A DNA stretch of 64,000 nucleotides, taken from the NCBI GenBank assembly GCA_017430235.1, contig JAFRNH010000096.1:16955-80954 (forward strand), read 5' to 3'. Made by a program: the position numbers and the translations under genes. Positions 25,801 to 34,793 of this stretch are shown here, one piece after another; the stretch's first letter is position 1, and each line of letters starts with the position of its first letter. The stretch comes from Paludibacteraceae bacterium. GTDB taxonomy: Bacteria; Bacteroidota; Bacteroidia; Bacteroidales; Paludibacteraceae. The notes under the pieces were generated by a model. The model ran no database searches and was not told the DNA's origin. It saw only the letters and a list, made by a program, of their open reading frames with translations.

Positions 25801-27414
25801 ATGAATATGAAACACTTACTGACTCTCGCATCACTATTGATGCTTTTATGCTTTGAACCTATTTTTGCACAATCATTATCGAAGCAAGAATTAATCGCTC
25901 TGAATGAGAAATTGAAAAATATGGTTTTATTAGGGAACTTCAGACATGGACGAGCTTTTGCTGTTCAAAATCGAATCTCACATGGTCAGGCTTATAGAAA
26001 ACAGGAACTCAAATATGGATTCATAAACACAAAAGGTGATTTCGTGATTCCATGCGACACAAATAATTTACTTCCACTTCCTATCTATGATTCATATCCA
26101 TACCCTGAATTCAATGCAGGCATTTTTATTATGCAAAGAGAAACGAACGAACCATATATGATACGTAGAAAAGGTGGTTTTTCAACACAAATGGAAACAA
26201 TCATTGATACAGCAGGTCACACTTTAGAAGAATTGTGGATGAAGAAATATATTCGGGAAGAAGATGATATACTATATATCGATCAATGTACCGACAGAAA
26301 CAAATGGATATATGAAATTTACAAAAACGGAAAGAAATTTGGTGAGTGGAATAACATTCATATATTGCATGGTTCTGTTTTAGTCTCTATGACTATCACC
26401 GACTCTGCAAATTATTTCGGCATGAAGAATTCTTATAATATAACAAATATTACAACGAACAAAACATACGACCATGAACTCCAATACCTGATTCCTTTAC
26501 AACAAAACGATGGTTCATTTTTATTCTGTGTTGGAAAAGAGAATAAAATAGGCATAATCGATGAGAATTTCAAGGAAGTAGTCCCATTCGTTTTTGACAC
26601 AAGAAACGAACCTGATGAGACGGGTAACAATCCTCCCAACCCACTTTATTTTCAAAATGGAATTGTTTTGGAAAATGATGGATGGATAAAAATAAAAGAC
26701 ACTACAGGCAAAATGATTTTACCATTTGATTGTGATCGGGTATATGTAGGAACTAAATACATTTTTACTCAGAGAGAAAACCATATGGGACATCGGTATG
26801 ACGATTCTGATGCTTTTTGCGAAGTATACGACAAAAAAGGGAATCAAGTAACAGAACTACCCTTTGGTAAAAACTATTTTCGAATGAAAAAAGATTTTTG
26901 GCAACTAGAAAACAAGCAAGGGAAAGTTCTGATAAACAAAGAGATTGATTGCATATCTGATTTTCTATGGGATGAGTATTGCATAGCGAACAAAGGTGAT
27001 TATTATTTCTTGTTAAATAGTAATGGGGAAATTGTTGTTGATTCACTAAGAAAAAAATATAGAGACAGAGATCTCTTAATGAAGATATATGATAAAAAGA
27101 GTGTAAAGAATATAGGAATAAAAGGTCTTCCAATAGTTGATGCACATTCAATATGGCCATCAAGTCTATCGCCTAACAATAAAAACATCGCACCAAATAT
27201 GAAATTTAAAATCTGGAGCACTACTGGTAAGTATGAATATTTAGACAATCCAAACATAAAGCAGGGACCCTATATGCTGATTGATCCCAATGGTAAAAAT
27301 CTAACTCCCATGGGATGTGATTGGATTGGTCAATTCAGTGACGGACTGATTTTGGTTAAAATCAAAGGACGTTATTACTACCTCAATGATAAAGGCGAAG
27401 GACTTCCAGAATGA
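25801..27414 (+). CDS. Secreted WG-repeat-like beta-propeller protein
   Basis: 537 residues. The signal peptide ends FAQ-S near residue 25. The body has repeated elements of the WG type, such as KYGFINTKGDFVIPC (about 71-85), KIGIIDENFKEVVPFVF (about 251-267), GWIKIKDTTGKMILPFD, and a C-terminal YYYLNDKGEG. WG repeats occur in bacterial envelope and secreted proteins and probably bind other proteins. It starts immediately after the sulfatase stop. Base composition is more AT-rich than its operon partners, which could mean later acquisition. Confidence 0.7.
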   Translation: MNMKHLLTLASLLMLLCFEPIFAQSLSKQELIALNEKLKNMVLLGNFRHGRAFAVQNRISHGQAYRKQELKYGFINTKGDFVIPCDTNNLLPLPIYDSYPYPEFNAGIFIMQRETNEPYMIRRKGGFSTQMETIIDTAGHTLEELWMKKYIREEDDILYIDQCTDRNKWIYEIYKNGKKFGEWNNIHILHGSVLVSMTITDSANYFGMKNSYNITNITTNKTYDHELQYLIPLQQNDGSFLFCVGKENKIGIIDENFKEVVPFVFDTRNEPDETGNNPPNPLYFQNGIVLENDGWIKIKDTTGKMILPFDCDRVYVGTKYIFTQRENHMGHRYDDSDAFCEVYDKKGNQVTELPFGKNYFRMKKDFWQLENKQGKVLINKEIDCISDFLWDEYCIANKGDYYFLLNSNGEIVVDSLRKKYRDRDLLMKIYDKKSVKNIGIKGLPIVDAHSIWPSSLSPNNKNIAPNMKFKIWSTTGKYEYLDNPNIKQGPYMLIDPNGKNLTPMGCDWIGQFSDGLILVKIKGRYYYLNDKGEGLPE

Positions 27415-27435
27415 TATTTTCGTCACATAACGATA

Positions 27436-27467
27436 CAGAAAAGGTGCGCTTCCACGCACCTTTTCTG
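27436..27467. terminator. Bidirectional terminator
   Basis: CAGAAAAGGTGCG (27436-27448) and CGCACCTTTTCTG (27455-27467) form a perfect 13-base-pair stem between convergent genes. Confidence 0.8.
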
Positions 27468-27482
27468 TTATATAAAAAGATC

Positions 27483-29045
27483 TTATTTCTTCTTTGTCAA
27501 CAAGCTCACAACAACGATTGTGATGCAAGAGAGAGGGAATGCGAACATGATAGGGTCGATAAACTTAATCATACCATTCGTAACCAATACGTCAGTTCCA
27601 AAAATAGCTTTGCAGATGCCTAACGCAGTAGCCTCTTTTGCATGAAGGAATAGGAGTGCCAAGATAGTGGCAACAACTCCAACCCACATACTTGCATAAG
27701 CACCTTTAGTGGTCACCTTCTTCCAATACAATGCACAGAAATAGGATGGCAAGAATGCCGATGCACATATACCCATAAACAACGAAGTGGATATTGCAAT
27801 GATTGGAGAATCATTTCCTTCGCCCAAAACAAAACAAATGATGAAGCTGATAAGAATTGAGACCAACACAGCAAGACGGATAACAACCGTCATCTTCTTC
27901 TTTGCAGACTCGCTCACACAAGAACCGTAGATATCGGAACCTGCAGCTGCAGCCATTGTATGGAACTGAGCACTTAGTGTAGACATACTGGCAGAAAGGA
28001 TACAAAGCATAAAGATAGTCACAAACCAAGTTGGCATAACACGGCCAATAAAGTATGGAATAATCTTATCGGATGCATCAACCATATTGATGGAGATATT
28101 ACCATCATTTTGCCAGAAATAGAGGTTAGAAAGTGCACCTACGTGATAAACAACACCCACAGTGATCAGCAGGAAGACGCAACCAATAGCAACACCTTGG
28201 TTCAGTTTCTTCGTGCTATTAACCGTCATGAAACGAACCACCAATTGCGGTTGTGCCAAACAACCGATACCAACACCCATGATAAGAGAGGTAACCAATG
28301 TATACCACTGTTGAGATGCGAACGCTGGCATGGAGGTCCATCCTCTGTGACCAACAGCCGCAAGTTTCTCAGGCACTTGATCTGAGATAGCTCCTAGGGC
28401 TGCATTAGCCTCAGAAAATCCCATTCCTAAAGCCTTGTATACACCAAACACCAAGAAAGCCATACATAAGAACATAATCACAGCCTGCAAGGCATCTGTA
28501 TACATCACACCTTTCATACCACCTGCGATCACGTATGATGCAACAATAATGGTGAAAATCAGCAATGCCAAATTGAAATCGATGCCAAACACCTCCTGCA
28601 TACAGAAGACACCACCACGAAGCACCGCAGCAGCATAAAGCGGCATACAAATAAAGATGACAGCAGCAACAAATATGCGTATCTTCTTTGAATCGTAGAA
28701 TGCTCCCAAGAACTGAGCAAACGTGGAGACTTTCAGTTTCGCACCAATACGTCGGGTTGGACGTCCAAAGATGATGAAGGCAATGACAACACCAACAAAC
28801 ATATTAAGGAACATCAGCCACTGAATTCCCATACCGAAAGTAGCAGCTACACCACCAAATCCAACGATAGCAGAAGCCGAAATGAACGTCGCACCATAAG
28901 AGAGTGCCATAACAATAGGATTCATCTCACCTCCACCAATAAGAAAATCTTTTGAATCTTTTGTTTTCTTATATCCTAAATATCCTAAAAATGCAACGGC
29001 TAAGAAATAGACCATTACAATCAGGTACATTGAAAAATTGTCCAT
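27483..29045 (-). CDS. Sodium:solute symporter (SSS family)
   Basis: 520 residues with about 13 hydrophobic segments. N-terminal features typical of the SSS family include KKTKDSKDFLIGGGEMNP and ALSYGATFISASAIVGFGG. GRPTRRIGAKLKVSTFAQFL fits the subgroup that carries carboxylates or pantothenate. It is the last gene of a minus-strand set after a phenylacetate-CoA ligase, an ACT protein and a 41-residue accessory protein. An aryl-acetate substrate such as phenylacetate is a reasonable inference, not proven. Confidence 0.88.
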   Translation of the reverse strand: MDNFSMYLIVMVYFLAVAFLGYLGYKKTKDSKDFLIGGGEMNPIVMALSYGATFISASAIVGFGGVAATFGMGIQWLMFLNMFVGVVIAFIIFGRPTRRIGAKLKVSTFAQFLGAFYDSKKIRIFVAAVIFICMPLYAAAVLRGGVFCMQEVFGIDFNLALLIFTIIVASYVIAGGMKGVMYTDALQAVIMFLCMAFLVFGVYKALGMGFSEANAALGAISDQVPEKLAAVGHRGWTSMPAFASQQWYTLVTSLIMGVGIGCLAQPQLVVRFMTVNSTKKLNQGVAIGCVFLLITVGVVYHVGALSNLYFWQNDGNISINMVDASDKIIPYFIGRVMPTWFVTIFMLCILSASMSTLSAQFHTMAAAAGSDIYGSCVSESAKKKMTVVIRLAVLVSILISFIICFVLGEGNDSPIIAISTSLFMGICASAFLPSYFCALYWKKVTTKGAYASMWVGVVATILALLFLHAKEATALGICKAIFGTDVLVTNGMIKFIDPIMFAFPLSCITIVVVSLLTKKK

Positions 29046-29050
29046 AACGC

Positions 29051-29176
29051 TTATTCTTTTTTATCGTTTTCGTCTTCTTTGTTCCAATATTTTACTCCAA
29101 AAACAACGGAGCCGATCACGCATAGTATAGACAACAAATACACGATCCAAATACCAGGGTCTGAAATACCAAACAT
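29051..29176 (-). CDS. Symporter small accessory protein (41 residues)
   Basis: A 41-codon gene that is easily overlooked. It begins MFGISDPGIWIVYLLSIL, has one TM segment (about 8-29), and ends in a charged tail KYWNKEDENDKKE. It ends 5 bases before the symporter ATG and starts 11 bases after the ACT gene stop. A one-span microprotein directly upstream of an SSS transporter matches the known class of symporter small accessory proteins, thought to support assembly or activity of the carrier. Confidence 0.85.
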   Translation of the reverse strand: MFGISDPGIWIVYLLSILCVIGSVVFGVKYWNKEDENDKKE

Positions 29177-29187
29177 AATGATGATTA

Positions 29188-29613
29188 TTATAAGTTATTT
29201 AATTCTGTTTCCGAAAGATTATCTAAGTTATATCTGCGAATCACATCATTTGCCGCATCTATATTATTCGTTCTTAAGATTAAGATCGTCTTCCCTGAAA
29301 AAGAGAAACTATACATATACTCGATGCTGATACCAGCTCTTGTGAAGAGTTCGATCGTCTCTGCAAACTTTTCCATGGAAGAATCCACAGAAACTGCCAA
29401 AACTGAATTGAGATTAGCACTTACGCCATGCTCTTTCAACAACTGAATCACCTTATGCTGATTGGATGTGATCAAACGGAGAATTCCATAATCCGATGTG
29501 TCAGCAACCGTGGCTGTTAGAACTCGTATATTCTCCTTGCTGAGAATAGAGAGAATCTCGTTCAAACGACCGAACTTATTCTCTAAGAATATCGATATCT
29601 GATTAATAGTCAT
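29188..29613 (-). CDS. ACT-domain amino-acid-binding protein
   Basis: 141 residues made of two ACT repeats. The first starts ISIFLENKFGRLNEILSIL (about 6-24), the second near VLAVSVDSSMEKFAETIELF (about 73). ACT domains bind amino acids and regulate metabolism. This form commonly sits next to phenylacetate-CoA ligase genes in anaerobes, where it may sense an aromatic amino acid. Here it is between paaK (90 bases upstream) and the symporter pair. Confidence 0.85.
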   Translation of the reverse strand: MTINQISIFLENKFGRLNEILSILSKENIRVLTATVADTSDYGILRLITSNQHKVIQLLKEHGVSANLNSVLAVSVDSSMEKFAETIELFTRAGISIEYMYSFSFSGKTILILRTNNIDAANDVIRRYNLDNLSETELNNL

Positions 29614-29703
29614 ACTGATATTTTTTAGATGGGTTTCATGAATTCATTTCAACCCATAATTCATACTAATTTTGTTTATTCAGTGAATTGATAAGACTCA
29701 CAA

Positions 29704-31011
29704 TTAATGATTCTTTCTTAAGTCTTTAACTCTCACTGCCTTTCCTTCTGAAACAGGGAGGGTGCCTTTTTCAACCAACTTAACCTTTGGTGTCAAAAGA
29801 ATCTCATCTTTCAACTGACGAGTAATCTCTTTGGTGAGAGCTTGCAACTTCGTGTAATCATCTGTATGAAGATCTCCCAACTCTACCTCCACCAACATCT
29901 CATCGTTATTGCCAATCGTATCAATCGTGATTAGATAATTCATACCCAACTCTTTGAAGTTCATCAAAATGCGCTCGATTTGAATTGGGAAGATGTTAAC
30001 TCCCTTCACAATCATCATATCATCTGAACGTCCCTTGATACGAGAGATTCTTCTGTGGGTTCTGCCGCAAGGACATTGACCAGGAAGGATGCTGGTTAAA
30101 TCGCGTGTACGATAGCGAATCAATGGCATAGCTTCACGGCAAAGAGTAGTCAACACCATCTCTCCCACTTCACCCTCTTTCACTGGTTCAAGCGTCTCTG
30201 GGTTGATGATCTCCACCAACACCAAATCCTCCCATATATGAAGACCATTTTGTTCTTGGCATTCGAATGCGACACCTGGTCCGTTCATCTCAGACATTCC
30301 GAAGCAGTTGTATGCTTTTAATCCGAGTAACTCCTCGATACGCTTACGTTGTTCTTCAGAGTGTGGTTCTGCACCGACACACATGATTCTCAGTTTGGTG
30401 TCCTTACGTGGATCCAAGCCCTCTTCCTGAATGACTTCAGCCAAACGAGTGGCATAACTTGGAATGGTGTGAAGTACTGTAGTACCAAAGTCGCGTATAA
30501 ACTTGATTTGACGTTTACTGTTACCTGCAGCAGCTGGCACTGTCAAACACCCTAAACGCTCTGCTCCGTATTGATAACCCAATCCACCTGTGAACATACC
30601 GTAACCAGAAGTGTTTTGGAACACATCCGTATTACGAACACCCACCATGTACATACAACGAGCCACTTGATTAGCCCATGTGTCAAGGTCTTTCTGTGTG
30701 TGAAGCACAACGGTAGGATTTCCTGTGGTTCCGCTAGAAGAGTGAAGGCGAACCACCTTTTCCATAGGGACGGCAGCAAATCCGAATGGATAATTGCTAC
30801 GAAGATCCTCTTTCGTTGTAAAAGGGAATTTCTTTATGTCATCTAACGAGTTTATAGAATCGGGCGATAGTCCTTTTTCTGCAAATAACTTTTTGTAAAA
30901 TGGCGAATTCATCGCTTGTTTTACTGTGTTTTTCAAACGCTCCAACTGGAGTTTCTCGAGGTCGGGACGACTCATGGTCTCAATCTCTTCTTCCCAATAC
31001 TTTTCTGTCAT
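29704..31011 (-). CDS. paaK: Phenylacetate-CoA ligase
   Basis: 435 residues of the AMP-forming adenylate family. HSSSGTTGNPTVV is the ATP loop, with CFGMSEMNGPG in the middle and the C-terminal subdomain starting near GRSDDMMIVKGVNIFP. It activates phenylacetate or another aryl acetate to the CoA thioester. In rumen anaerobes such ligases feed reductive carboxylation towards phenylalanine and related amino acids. The oxidoreductase for that step is not in this window. It is first in the operon with the ACT protein and a sodium symporter. Confidence 0.9.
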   Translation of the reverse strand: MTEKYWEEEIETMSRPDLEKLQLERLKNTVKQAMNSPFYKKLFAEKGLSPDSINSLDDIKKFPFTTKEDLRSNYPFGFAAVPMEKVVRLHSSSGTTGNPTVVLHTQKDLDTWANQVARCMYMVGVRNTDVFQNTSGYGMFTGGLGYQYGAERLGCLTVPAAAGNSKRQIKFIRDFGTTVLHTIPSYATRLAEVIQEEGLDPRKDTKLRIMCVGAEPHSEEQRKRIEELLGLKAYNCFGMSEMNGPGVAFECQEQNGLHIWEDLVLVEIINPETLEPVKEGEVGEMVLTTLCREAMPLIRYRTRDLTSILPGQCPCGRTHRRISRIKGRSDDMMIVKGVNIFPIQIERILMNFKELGMNYLITIDTIGNNDEMLVEVELGDLHTDDYTKLQALTKEITRQLKDEILLTPKVKLVEKGTLPVSEGKAVRVKDLRKNH

Positions 31012-31071
31012 TTTTCTATTCTTTATGTCTCGCGTTAATCGATATTAGTGTATATATCATATATGTCATGG

Positions 31072-31103
31072 CAAATTTACTTAAAAACGTTTATTAAAGC
31101 AAA
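31072..31103 (-). promoter_or_regulatory. Promoter of the paaK operon
   Basis: Read on the minus strand: TTTG (31103-31100), 20 bases, TAAATTTG (31079-31072), 60 bases before the ATG at 31011. This is a close match to the Bacteroidetes consensus. Confidence 0.7.
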
Positions 31104-31136
31104 TTAAATACGAAACAAATAGAAAGCATCCAAACT

Positions 31137-33188
31137 CTAAAACATGAAACCTATATTCAAGAAGAAACTTACCGCAGAGGTGGTATTACTCCAACTCACC
31201 TGTCCTTCTATTGGACCAACCAATGTTTTGTATCCATATCCTAACGAGGCGCCAACGCGATTGGTCTCTTTCAAAAATCGGCTCAACTGATTAGCATCCT
31301 TTGCATAATTAGCAACCGCAAATATGTTATGATTCTTTCCAATTCGTTTCCTTCCCGTCAAGCCTACAATACCCAAGTGATTGCCCACCACCTGCAATCT
31401 CCATACACCAGCAAAAGGCAACTGTTGCGAAATGTAATGTCCCATCGTACCTACACCTCCAATCATATTCCGATTTCCCAAAGATTGATTGTCTGATGGT
31501 ATGGATCGACCATATACCGAAGGTAAAAGTGTGAACCCCTTTCCCAACGGAATCGCATGTTCATAGTGAATACCCAACTGCATCAGTCCATGTCCGTTCT
31601 CATAATGCGCTCCATCATCTGTCAGATACTCCAACCGCGCTCCTCCTTTCATTCCTTTTTCTGGATAGACCTCAGAATCTTGGTCGTCATATTGCAAATC
31701 GGCAAAATATATCAAAAGGTTTTCTTTTTTTCTCGGGACAGGCTCTGCCCATTCAGGACTAATATAGAGATCTTTATACCTACGAGATTGGAAATTGGCA
31801 CCCAGCTCCACCTTCATATCATGCCAATACTTAGATACCCCTGCATGAATAAGGTGCTCGTGATAATTAAGGTCTGTAGTATACATTCCATTATGATAGA
31901 GTCTCATCTCATAGTAGCTATATCGATACGAGCCCCCTATTTGCCAATCTGTAGTAGGAGATATTGAAAAGGCAGCCTTTCCATAACTCCTCTTACCAAG
32001 CCTGATTTCCATTTCCACCTTAGGGAATAATCTTCGTCCCGACTGATATTTCGCACCCAGTAGCAGCGATGCCAATTCTTCCGAATCGATTCGAGATGAA
32101 ACACTCAGTGTGCCGCCCCTAACTGGCGTCTTCGACTTCTTTTTTTGCTTATAAGGTGGCAGTGATCGACTTATCGAGCTAAGGGTAGTATCGGGCAATC
32201 CAAGACTTTTTCGCAACTCTATAAGTTGCGGCAGTTTAGCCTTTGCCGCTATTTCGCCATAAACAAACAAGGAGTCGATGGCATCTTCAGTAAAACTAGC
32301 AGCGCCCAATCCATGCACATCCACATCTATTTGAAGATCAGTTTGTGCAACATTGGGGACATATTTTTTATCAGACAAATCTGTAACGAGTGCAGAAAGG
32401 ACATCACCCACATTTTTTATACTTTCAAGGGTAGGAGGATCCTGTTTAAATGTTACACCAATGATAATATCTGCACCCAATGATTTTGCAAGATCTACAG
32501 GATAATTATTGATGACCCCTCCATCCACCAATACATATTGGTCAGTTCTGACTGGTTCAAACACGCCCGGAATCGACATACTTGCACGAATGGCCTTCGC
32601 CAGATTTCCTGAAACGAAATCGATCTCTTCTCCACTGACTACATCCATTGCCACGCAACCGTACGGAATATTCAGTTGTGTGGTGAAGTCAATAGAATCA
32701 GGGAGATCGGCAGTGAGTCGATTAAGAAGGTTCATCACCGCATCACCCGATAAGATACCACCAGGAATGATATTCTTCCGATCAGAGATTCTTGCATTCA
32801 GTATATATTTATCTTCCCATTCACGCTGAGCGAATGATTTATCCATTCGAGACGACGAGTTGGTGAGTAAAAGTTGCCAATCCTGTGTTCGGAAAAGGCT
32901 GTCCAACTGATCGCAAGAGTAGCCATTCGCATAGAGTCCAGCGACAATGGAACCTATACTCGTACCCGTAATCACATCAATCGGAATACCCGCTTCTTCT
33001 ATAAGACGAAGAGCCGACACATGAGCAGCTCCCTTTGCGCCACCTCCAGATAAGACAACACCCACCTTCTTTCTATGAGTGTCTTGCACATTTAAACTAT
33101 CCTGAGCACTTGCTGTTGTTGCACATACGATAGCCAACAACAAGAACACTATTTTCAAATTTGAAAAGATTTTCACTGTTTGTTTCAT
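31137..33188 (-). CDS. Patatin-like phospholipase fused to an outer-membrane barrel (type Vd-like)
   Basis: 683 residues. The signal peptide ends ASA-Q near 29. The patatin domain (about 42-330) has the oxyanion loop GGGAKGAAH, the nucleophile GTSIGS (S77) and the catalytic aspartate in DGG (D222). After a linker rich in basic residues, the C-terminal half (about 350-683) is a beta-rich surface-antigen/Omp85-like barrel ending in phenylalanine (FFLNIGFMF). The layout matches PlpD/FplA-type autotransporters, in which the barrel presents the lipase at the surface. It stands alone. Substrate is presumably phospholipid. Confidence 0.88.
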   Translation of the reverse strand: MKQTVKIFSNLKIVFLLLAIVCATTASAQDSLNVQDTHRKKVGVVLSGGGAKGAAHVSALRLIEEAGIPIDVITGTSIGSIVAGLYANGYSCDQLDSLFRTQDWQLLLTNSSSRMDKSFAQREWEDKYILNARISDRKNIIPGGILSGDAVMNLLNRLTADLPDSIDFTTQLNIPYGCVAMDVVSGEEIDFVSGNLAKAIRASMSIPGVFEPVRTDQYVLVDGGVINNYPVDLAKSLGADIIIGVTFKQDPPTLESIKNVGDVLSALVTDLSDKKYVPNVAQTDLQIDVDVHGLGAASFTEDAIDSLFVYGEIAAKAKLPQLIELRKSLGLPDTTLSSISRSLPPYKQKKKSKTPVRGGTLSVSSRIDSEELASLLLGAKYQSGRRLFPKVEMEIRLGKRSYGKAAFSISPTTDWQIGGSYRYSYYEMRLYHNGMYTTDLNYHEHLIHAGVSKYWHDMKVELGANFQSRRYKDLYISPEWAEPVPRKKENLLIYFADLQYDDQDSEVYPEKGMKGGARLEYLTDDGAHYENGHGLMQLGIHYEHAIPLGKGFTLLPSVYGRSIPSDNQSLGNRNMIGGVGTMGHYISQQLPFAGVWRLQVVGNHLGIVGLTGRKRIGKNHNIFAVANYAKDANQLSRFLKETNRVGASLGYGYKTLVGPIEGQVSWSNTTSAVSFFLNIGFMF

Positions 33189-33313
33189 GTCTTACAGGGT
33201 TATCCCCTTATTAAAATCGATATAGCCAATAATTTGTTGCAAATTTAAATAAATTATTTACAAAATTCGATTAATAGGTCAAGACCTGCTATAATAATAC
33301 TATGGTTTGTCCA

Positions 33314-34084
33314 TCAAAACAAATTATGAATCAGTCGATATGCAATAGAACCCTCGGGAGGTGTAGCGGGGCAATCGTCTCGACTAAACCACTGAGCATC
33401 AGCAATCTCATCAGGCTGCAATCTGAATTCGCCACCTGCGTATTCAGCCGTGAATGCAATCATAAGCTGGTCTGGGAAAGGCCAACTTTGAGTACCTTTG
33501 TATTGTATGTTCTTCACTTGAATTCCCACCTCTTCCTCTATTTCACGTTGAACGGCATGTTCTGCTGATTCACCCACTTCTATAAAACCTGCAATACATG
33601 CATACACATCCTGATTTCGTTGGATATGTTTCACTAACAAGATCTTATCTCCTTTGTTGACCAAGACGATGATACATGGTTCTATTCTCGGGAAATGGAT
33701 TTTTTTACACTGCGGACACTCTCTAGCTGTCTGAACTGCATGGTCGACAAGAGGCGTTCCACAAAAACTGCAATATTTATAGTCTCTACGCCATGCCAAC
33801 AAAGAGCGCGCACGAGCTAACTTCAGATTGAGTTCGGAATCATGTTCTGCAAAAAAATGGCGAATCGTCATTGTCTGATAATCTGCAGGCAATTCTCCCT
33901 TAAATTCTAATGTACAATAGTGGAATGAGTCCTCCTCAAAGAAATCACACTCAGAGCACAAACCCTTTAGATATAACATATCTTGAAAGGTTAACATATC
34001 ACCATTCTTCTTCGTTATCAGTTCTTTGCCAACTAAGGCAAAACATACTGCATCCGTTTCTTTGGGGTTTACAATGACAGCCAT
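33314..34084 (-). CDS. nudC: NADH pyrophosphatase (NudC-type Nudix hydrolase)
   Basis: 256 residues. A zinc ribbon, CSFCGTPLVDHAVQTARECP then QC (about 117-138), precedes the Nudix box GFIEVGESAEHAVQREIEEE and VGI (about 180-202). A following SQPWPFP-like stretch (here QSWPFPDQLM) is the NudC marker. It cleaves NAD(H) and may remove NAD caps from RNA. Monocistronic, with a -7 box at 34143-34150. Confidence 0.92.
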   Translation of the reverse strand: MAVIVNPKETDAVCFALVGKELITKKNGDMLTFQDMLYLKGLCSECDFFEEDSFHYCTLEFKGELPADYQTMTIRHFFAEHDSELNLKLARARSLLAWRRDYKYCSFCGTPLVDHAVQTARECPQCKKIHFPRIEPCIIVLVNKGDKILLVKHIQRNQDVYACIAGFIEVGESAEHAVQREIEEEVGIQVKNIQYKGTQSWPFPDQLMIAFTAEYAGGEFRLQPDEIADAQWFSRDDCPATPPEGSIAYRLIHNLF

Positions 34085-34418
34085 CTTCCTTTATTATTTT
34101 AGATTCTTTGTTGCATGAGTACATCGTTTCTAAGAAACATTACAAAGTTAGGAAAAAGAGCAACAAATTGGCTGTGTTTTTTAGAATAGATTGGATCAAC
34201 AAAGAAAAAAGGCTGAAAGAATGCGCTTGTTTAACCAGAATAGAAGCACGAAACTCTCAGCCTAAACAGGTCATTTTTCGTTACTTACACCATTATTTTT
34301 ATGACTAAATTTATGTTGTCAATCTTATTTTATTAACTCACTAAAACAGATTTAAAAAGCAGAGGAACGAGAAAGCGATTAAACCATTCCTCCTACTCTT
34401 ATTGACTATGTCGACACA
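34085..34418. other. Intergenic region with nudC promoter
   Basis: 334 bases between nudC and the convergently oriented end of the DUF2023 gene. CAAAGTTA at 34143-34150 reads TAACTTTG on the minus strand, a -7 box for nudC. A 66-codon frame (34108-34308, plus) has no family features and overlaps this promoter, so I treat it as noncoding. No clear terminator is seen near 34376-34418. Confidence 0.5.
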
Positions 34419-34775
34419 TTAAGCAGATTTCTTCTTTAATTGTTCACAATATCTTGTGCACTGCGCACAGACATCATACCCAAGAAGTGAACCTAATATA
34501 AAATCCTTCTCAGGAGAGAGTTGTGACAAGGAACCATCAATGAGCAACTTAATCACCTGTATGCACTCGCATTTTCCAAAGAAGAGATTGATCGTATTTT
34601 TACCAGCCGGTAAAATATAATGAGCAATCCCCTGCTCTTTCAATCGATTTACGGCATACGACTCATATTTCTGACTCATAGTGTACAGAACCATTTGTCG
34701 TACCCCTTTTTTGTACTCATAGATGTGATTGAAGAAAACCTTCAACTCTAATATGTTCTCTTTTGACAGTTCCAT
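34419..34775 (-). CDS. DUF2023 family protein, flavodoxin partner
   Basis: 118 residues matching the DUF2023 pattern: an N-terminal helix ELKVFFNHIYEYKKGVRQMV, a central NLFFGKCECI, and a cysteine-rich C-terminus CAQCTRYCEQL. In Bacteroidetes this family is nearly always encoded next to flavodoxin, as here (18 bases downstream). A role in handling or reducing flavodoxin is plausible but unproven. The cysteines could bind metal. Confidence 0.82.
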   Translation of the reverse strand: MELSKENILELKVFFNHIYEYKKGVRQMVLYTMSQKYESYAVNRLKEQGIAHYILPAGKNTINLFFGKCECIQVIKLLIDGSLSQLSPEKDFILGSLLGYDVCAQCTRYCEQLKKKSA

Positions 34776-34793
34776 TGTCTACCTCCTTCCTAA

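Noticed and set aside
29188-29613. ACT protein as a stand-alone regulator of isoleucine synthesis
   Set aside because: No ilv genes are near; the neighbourhood with paaK fits the phenylacetate association better.
34108-34308. 66-codon basic plus frame upstream of nudC
   Set aside because: It covers the nudC promoter box and has no family resemblance.
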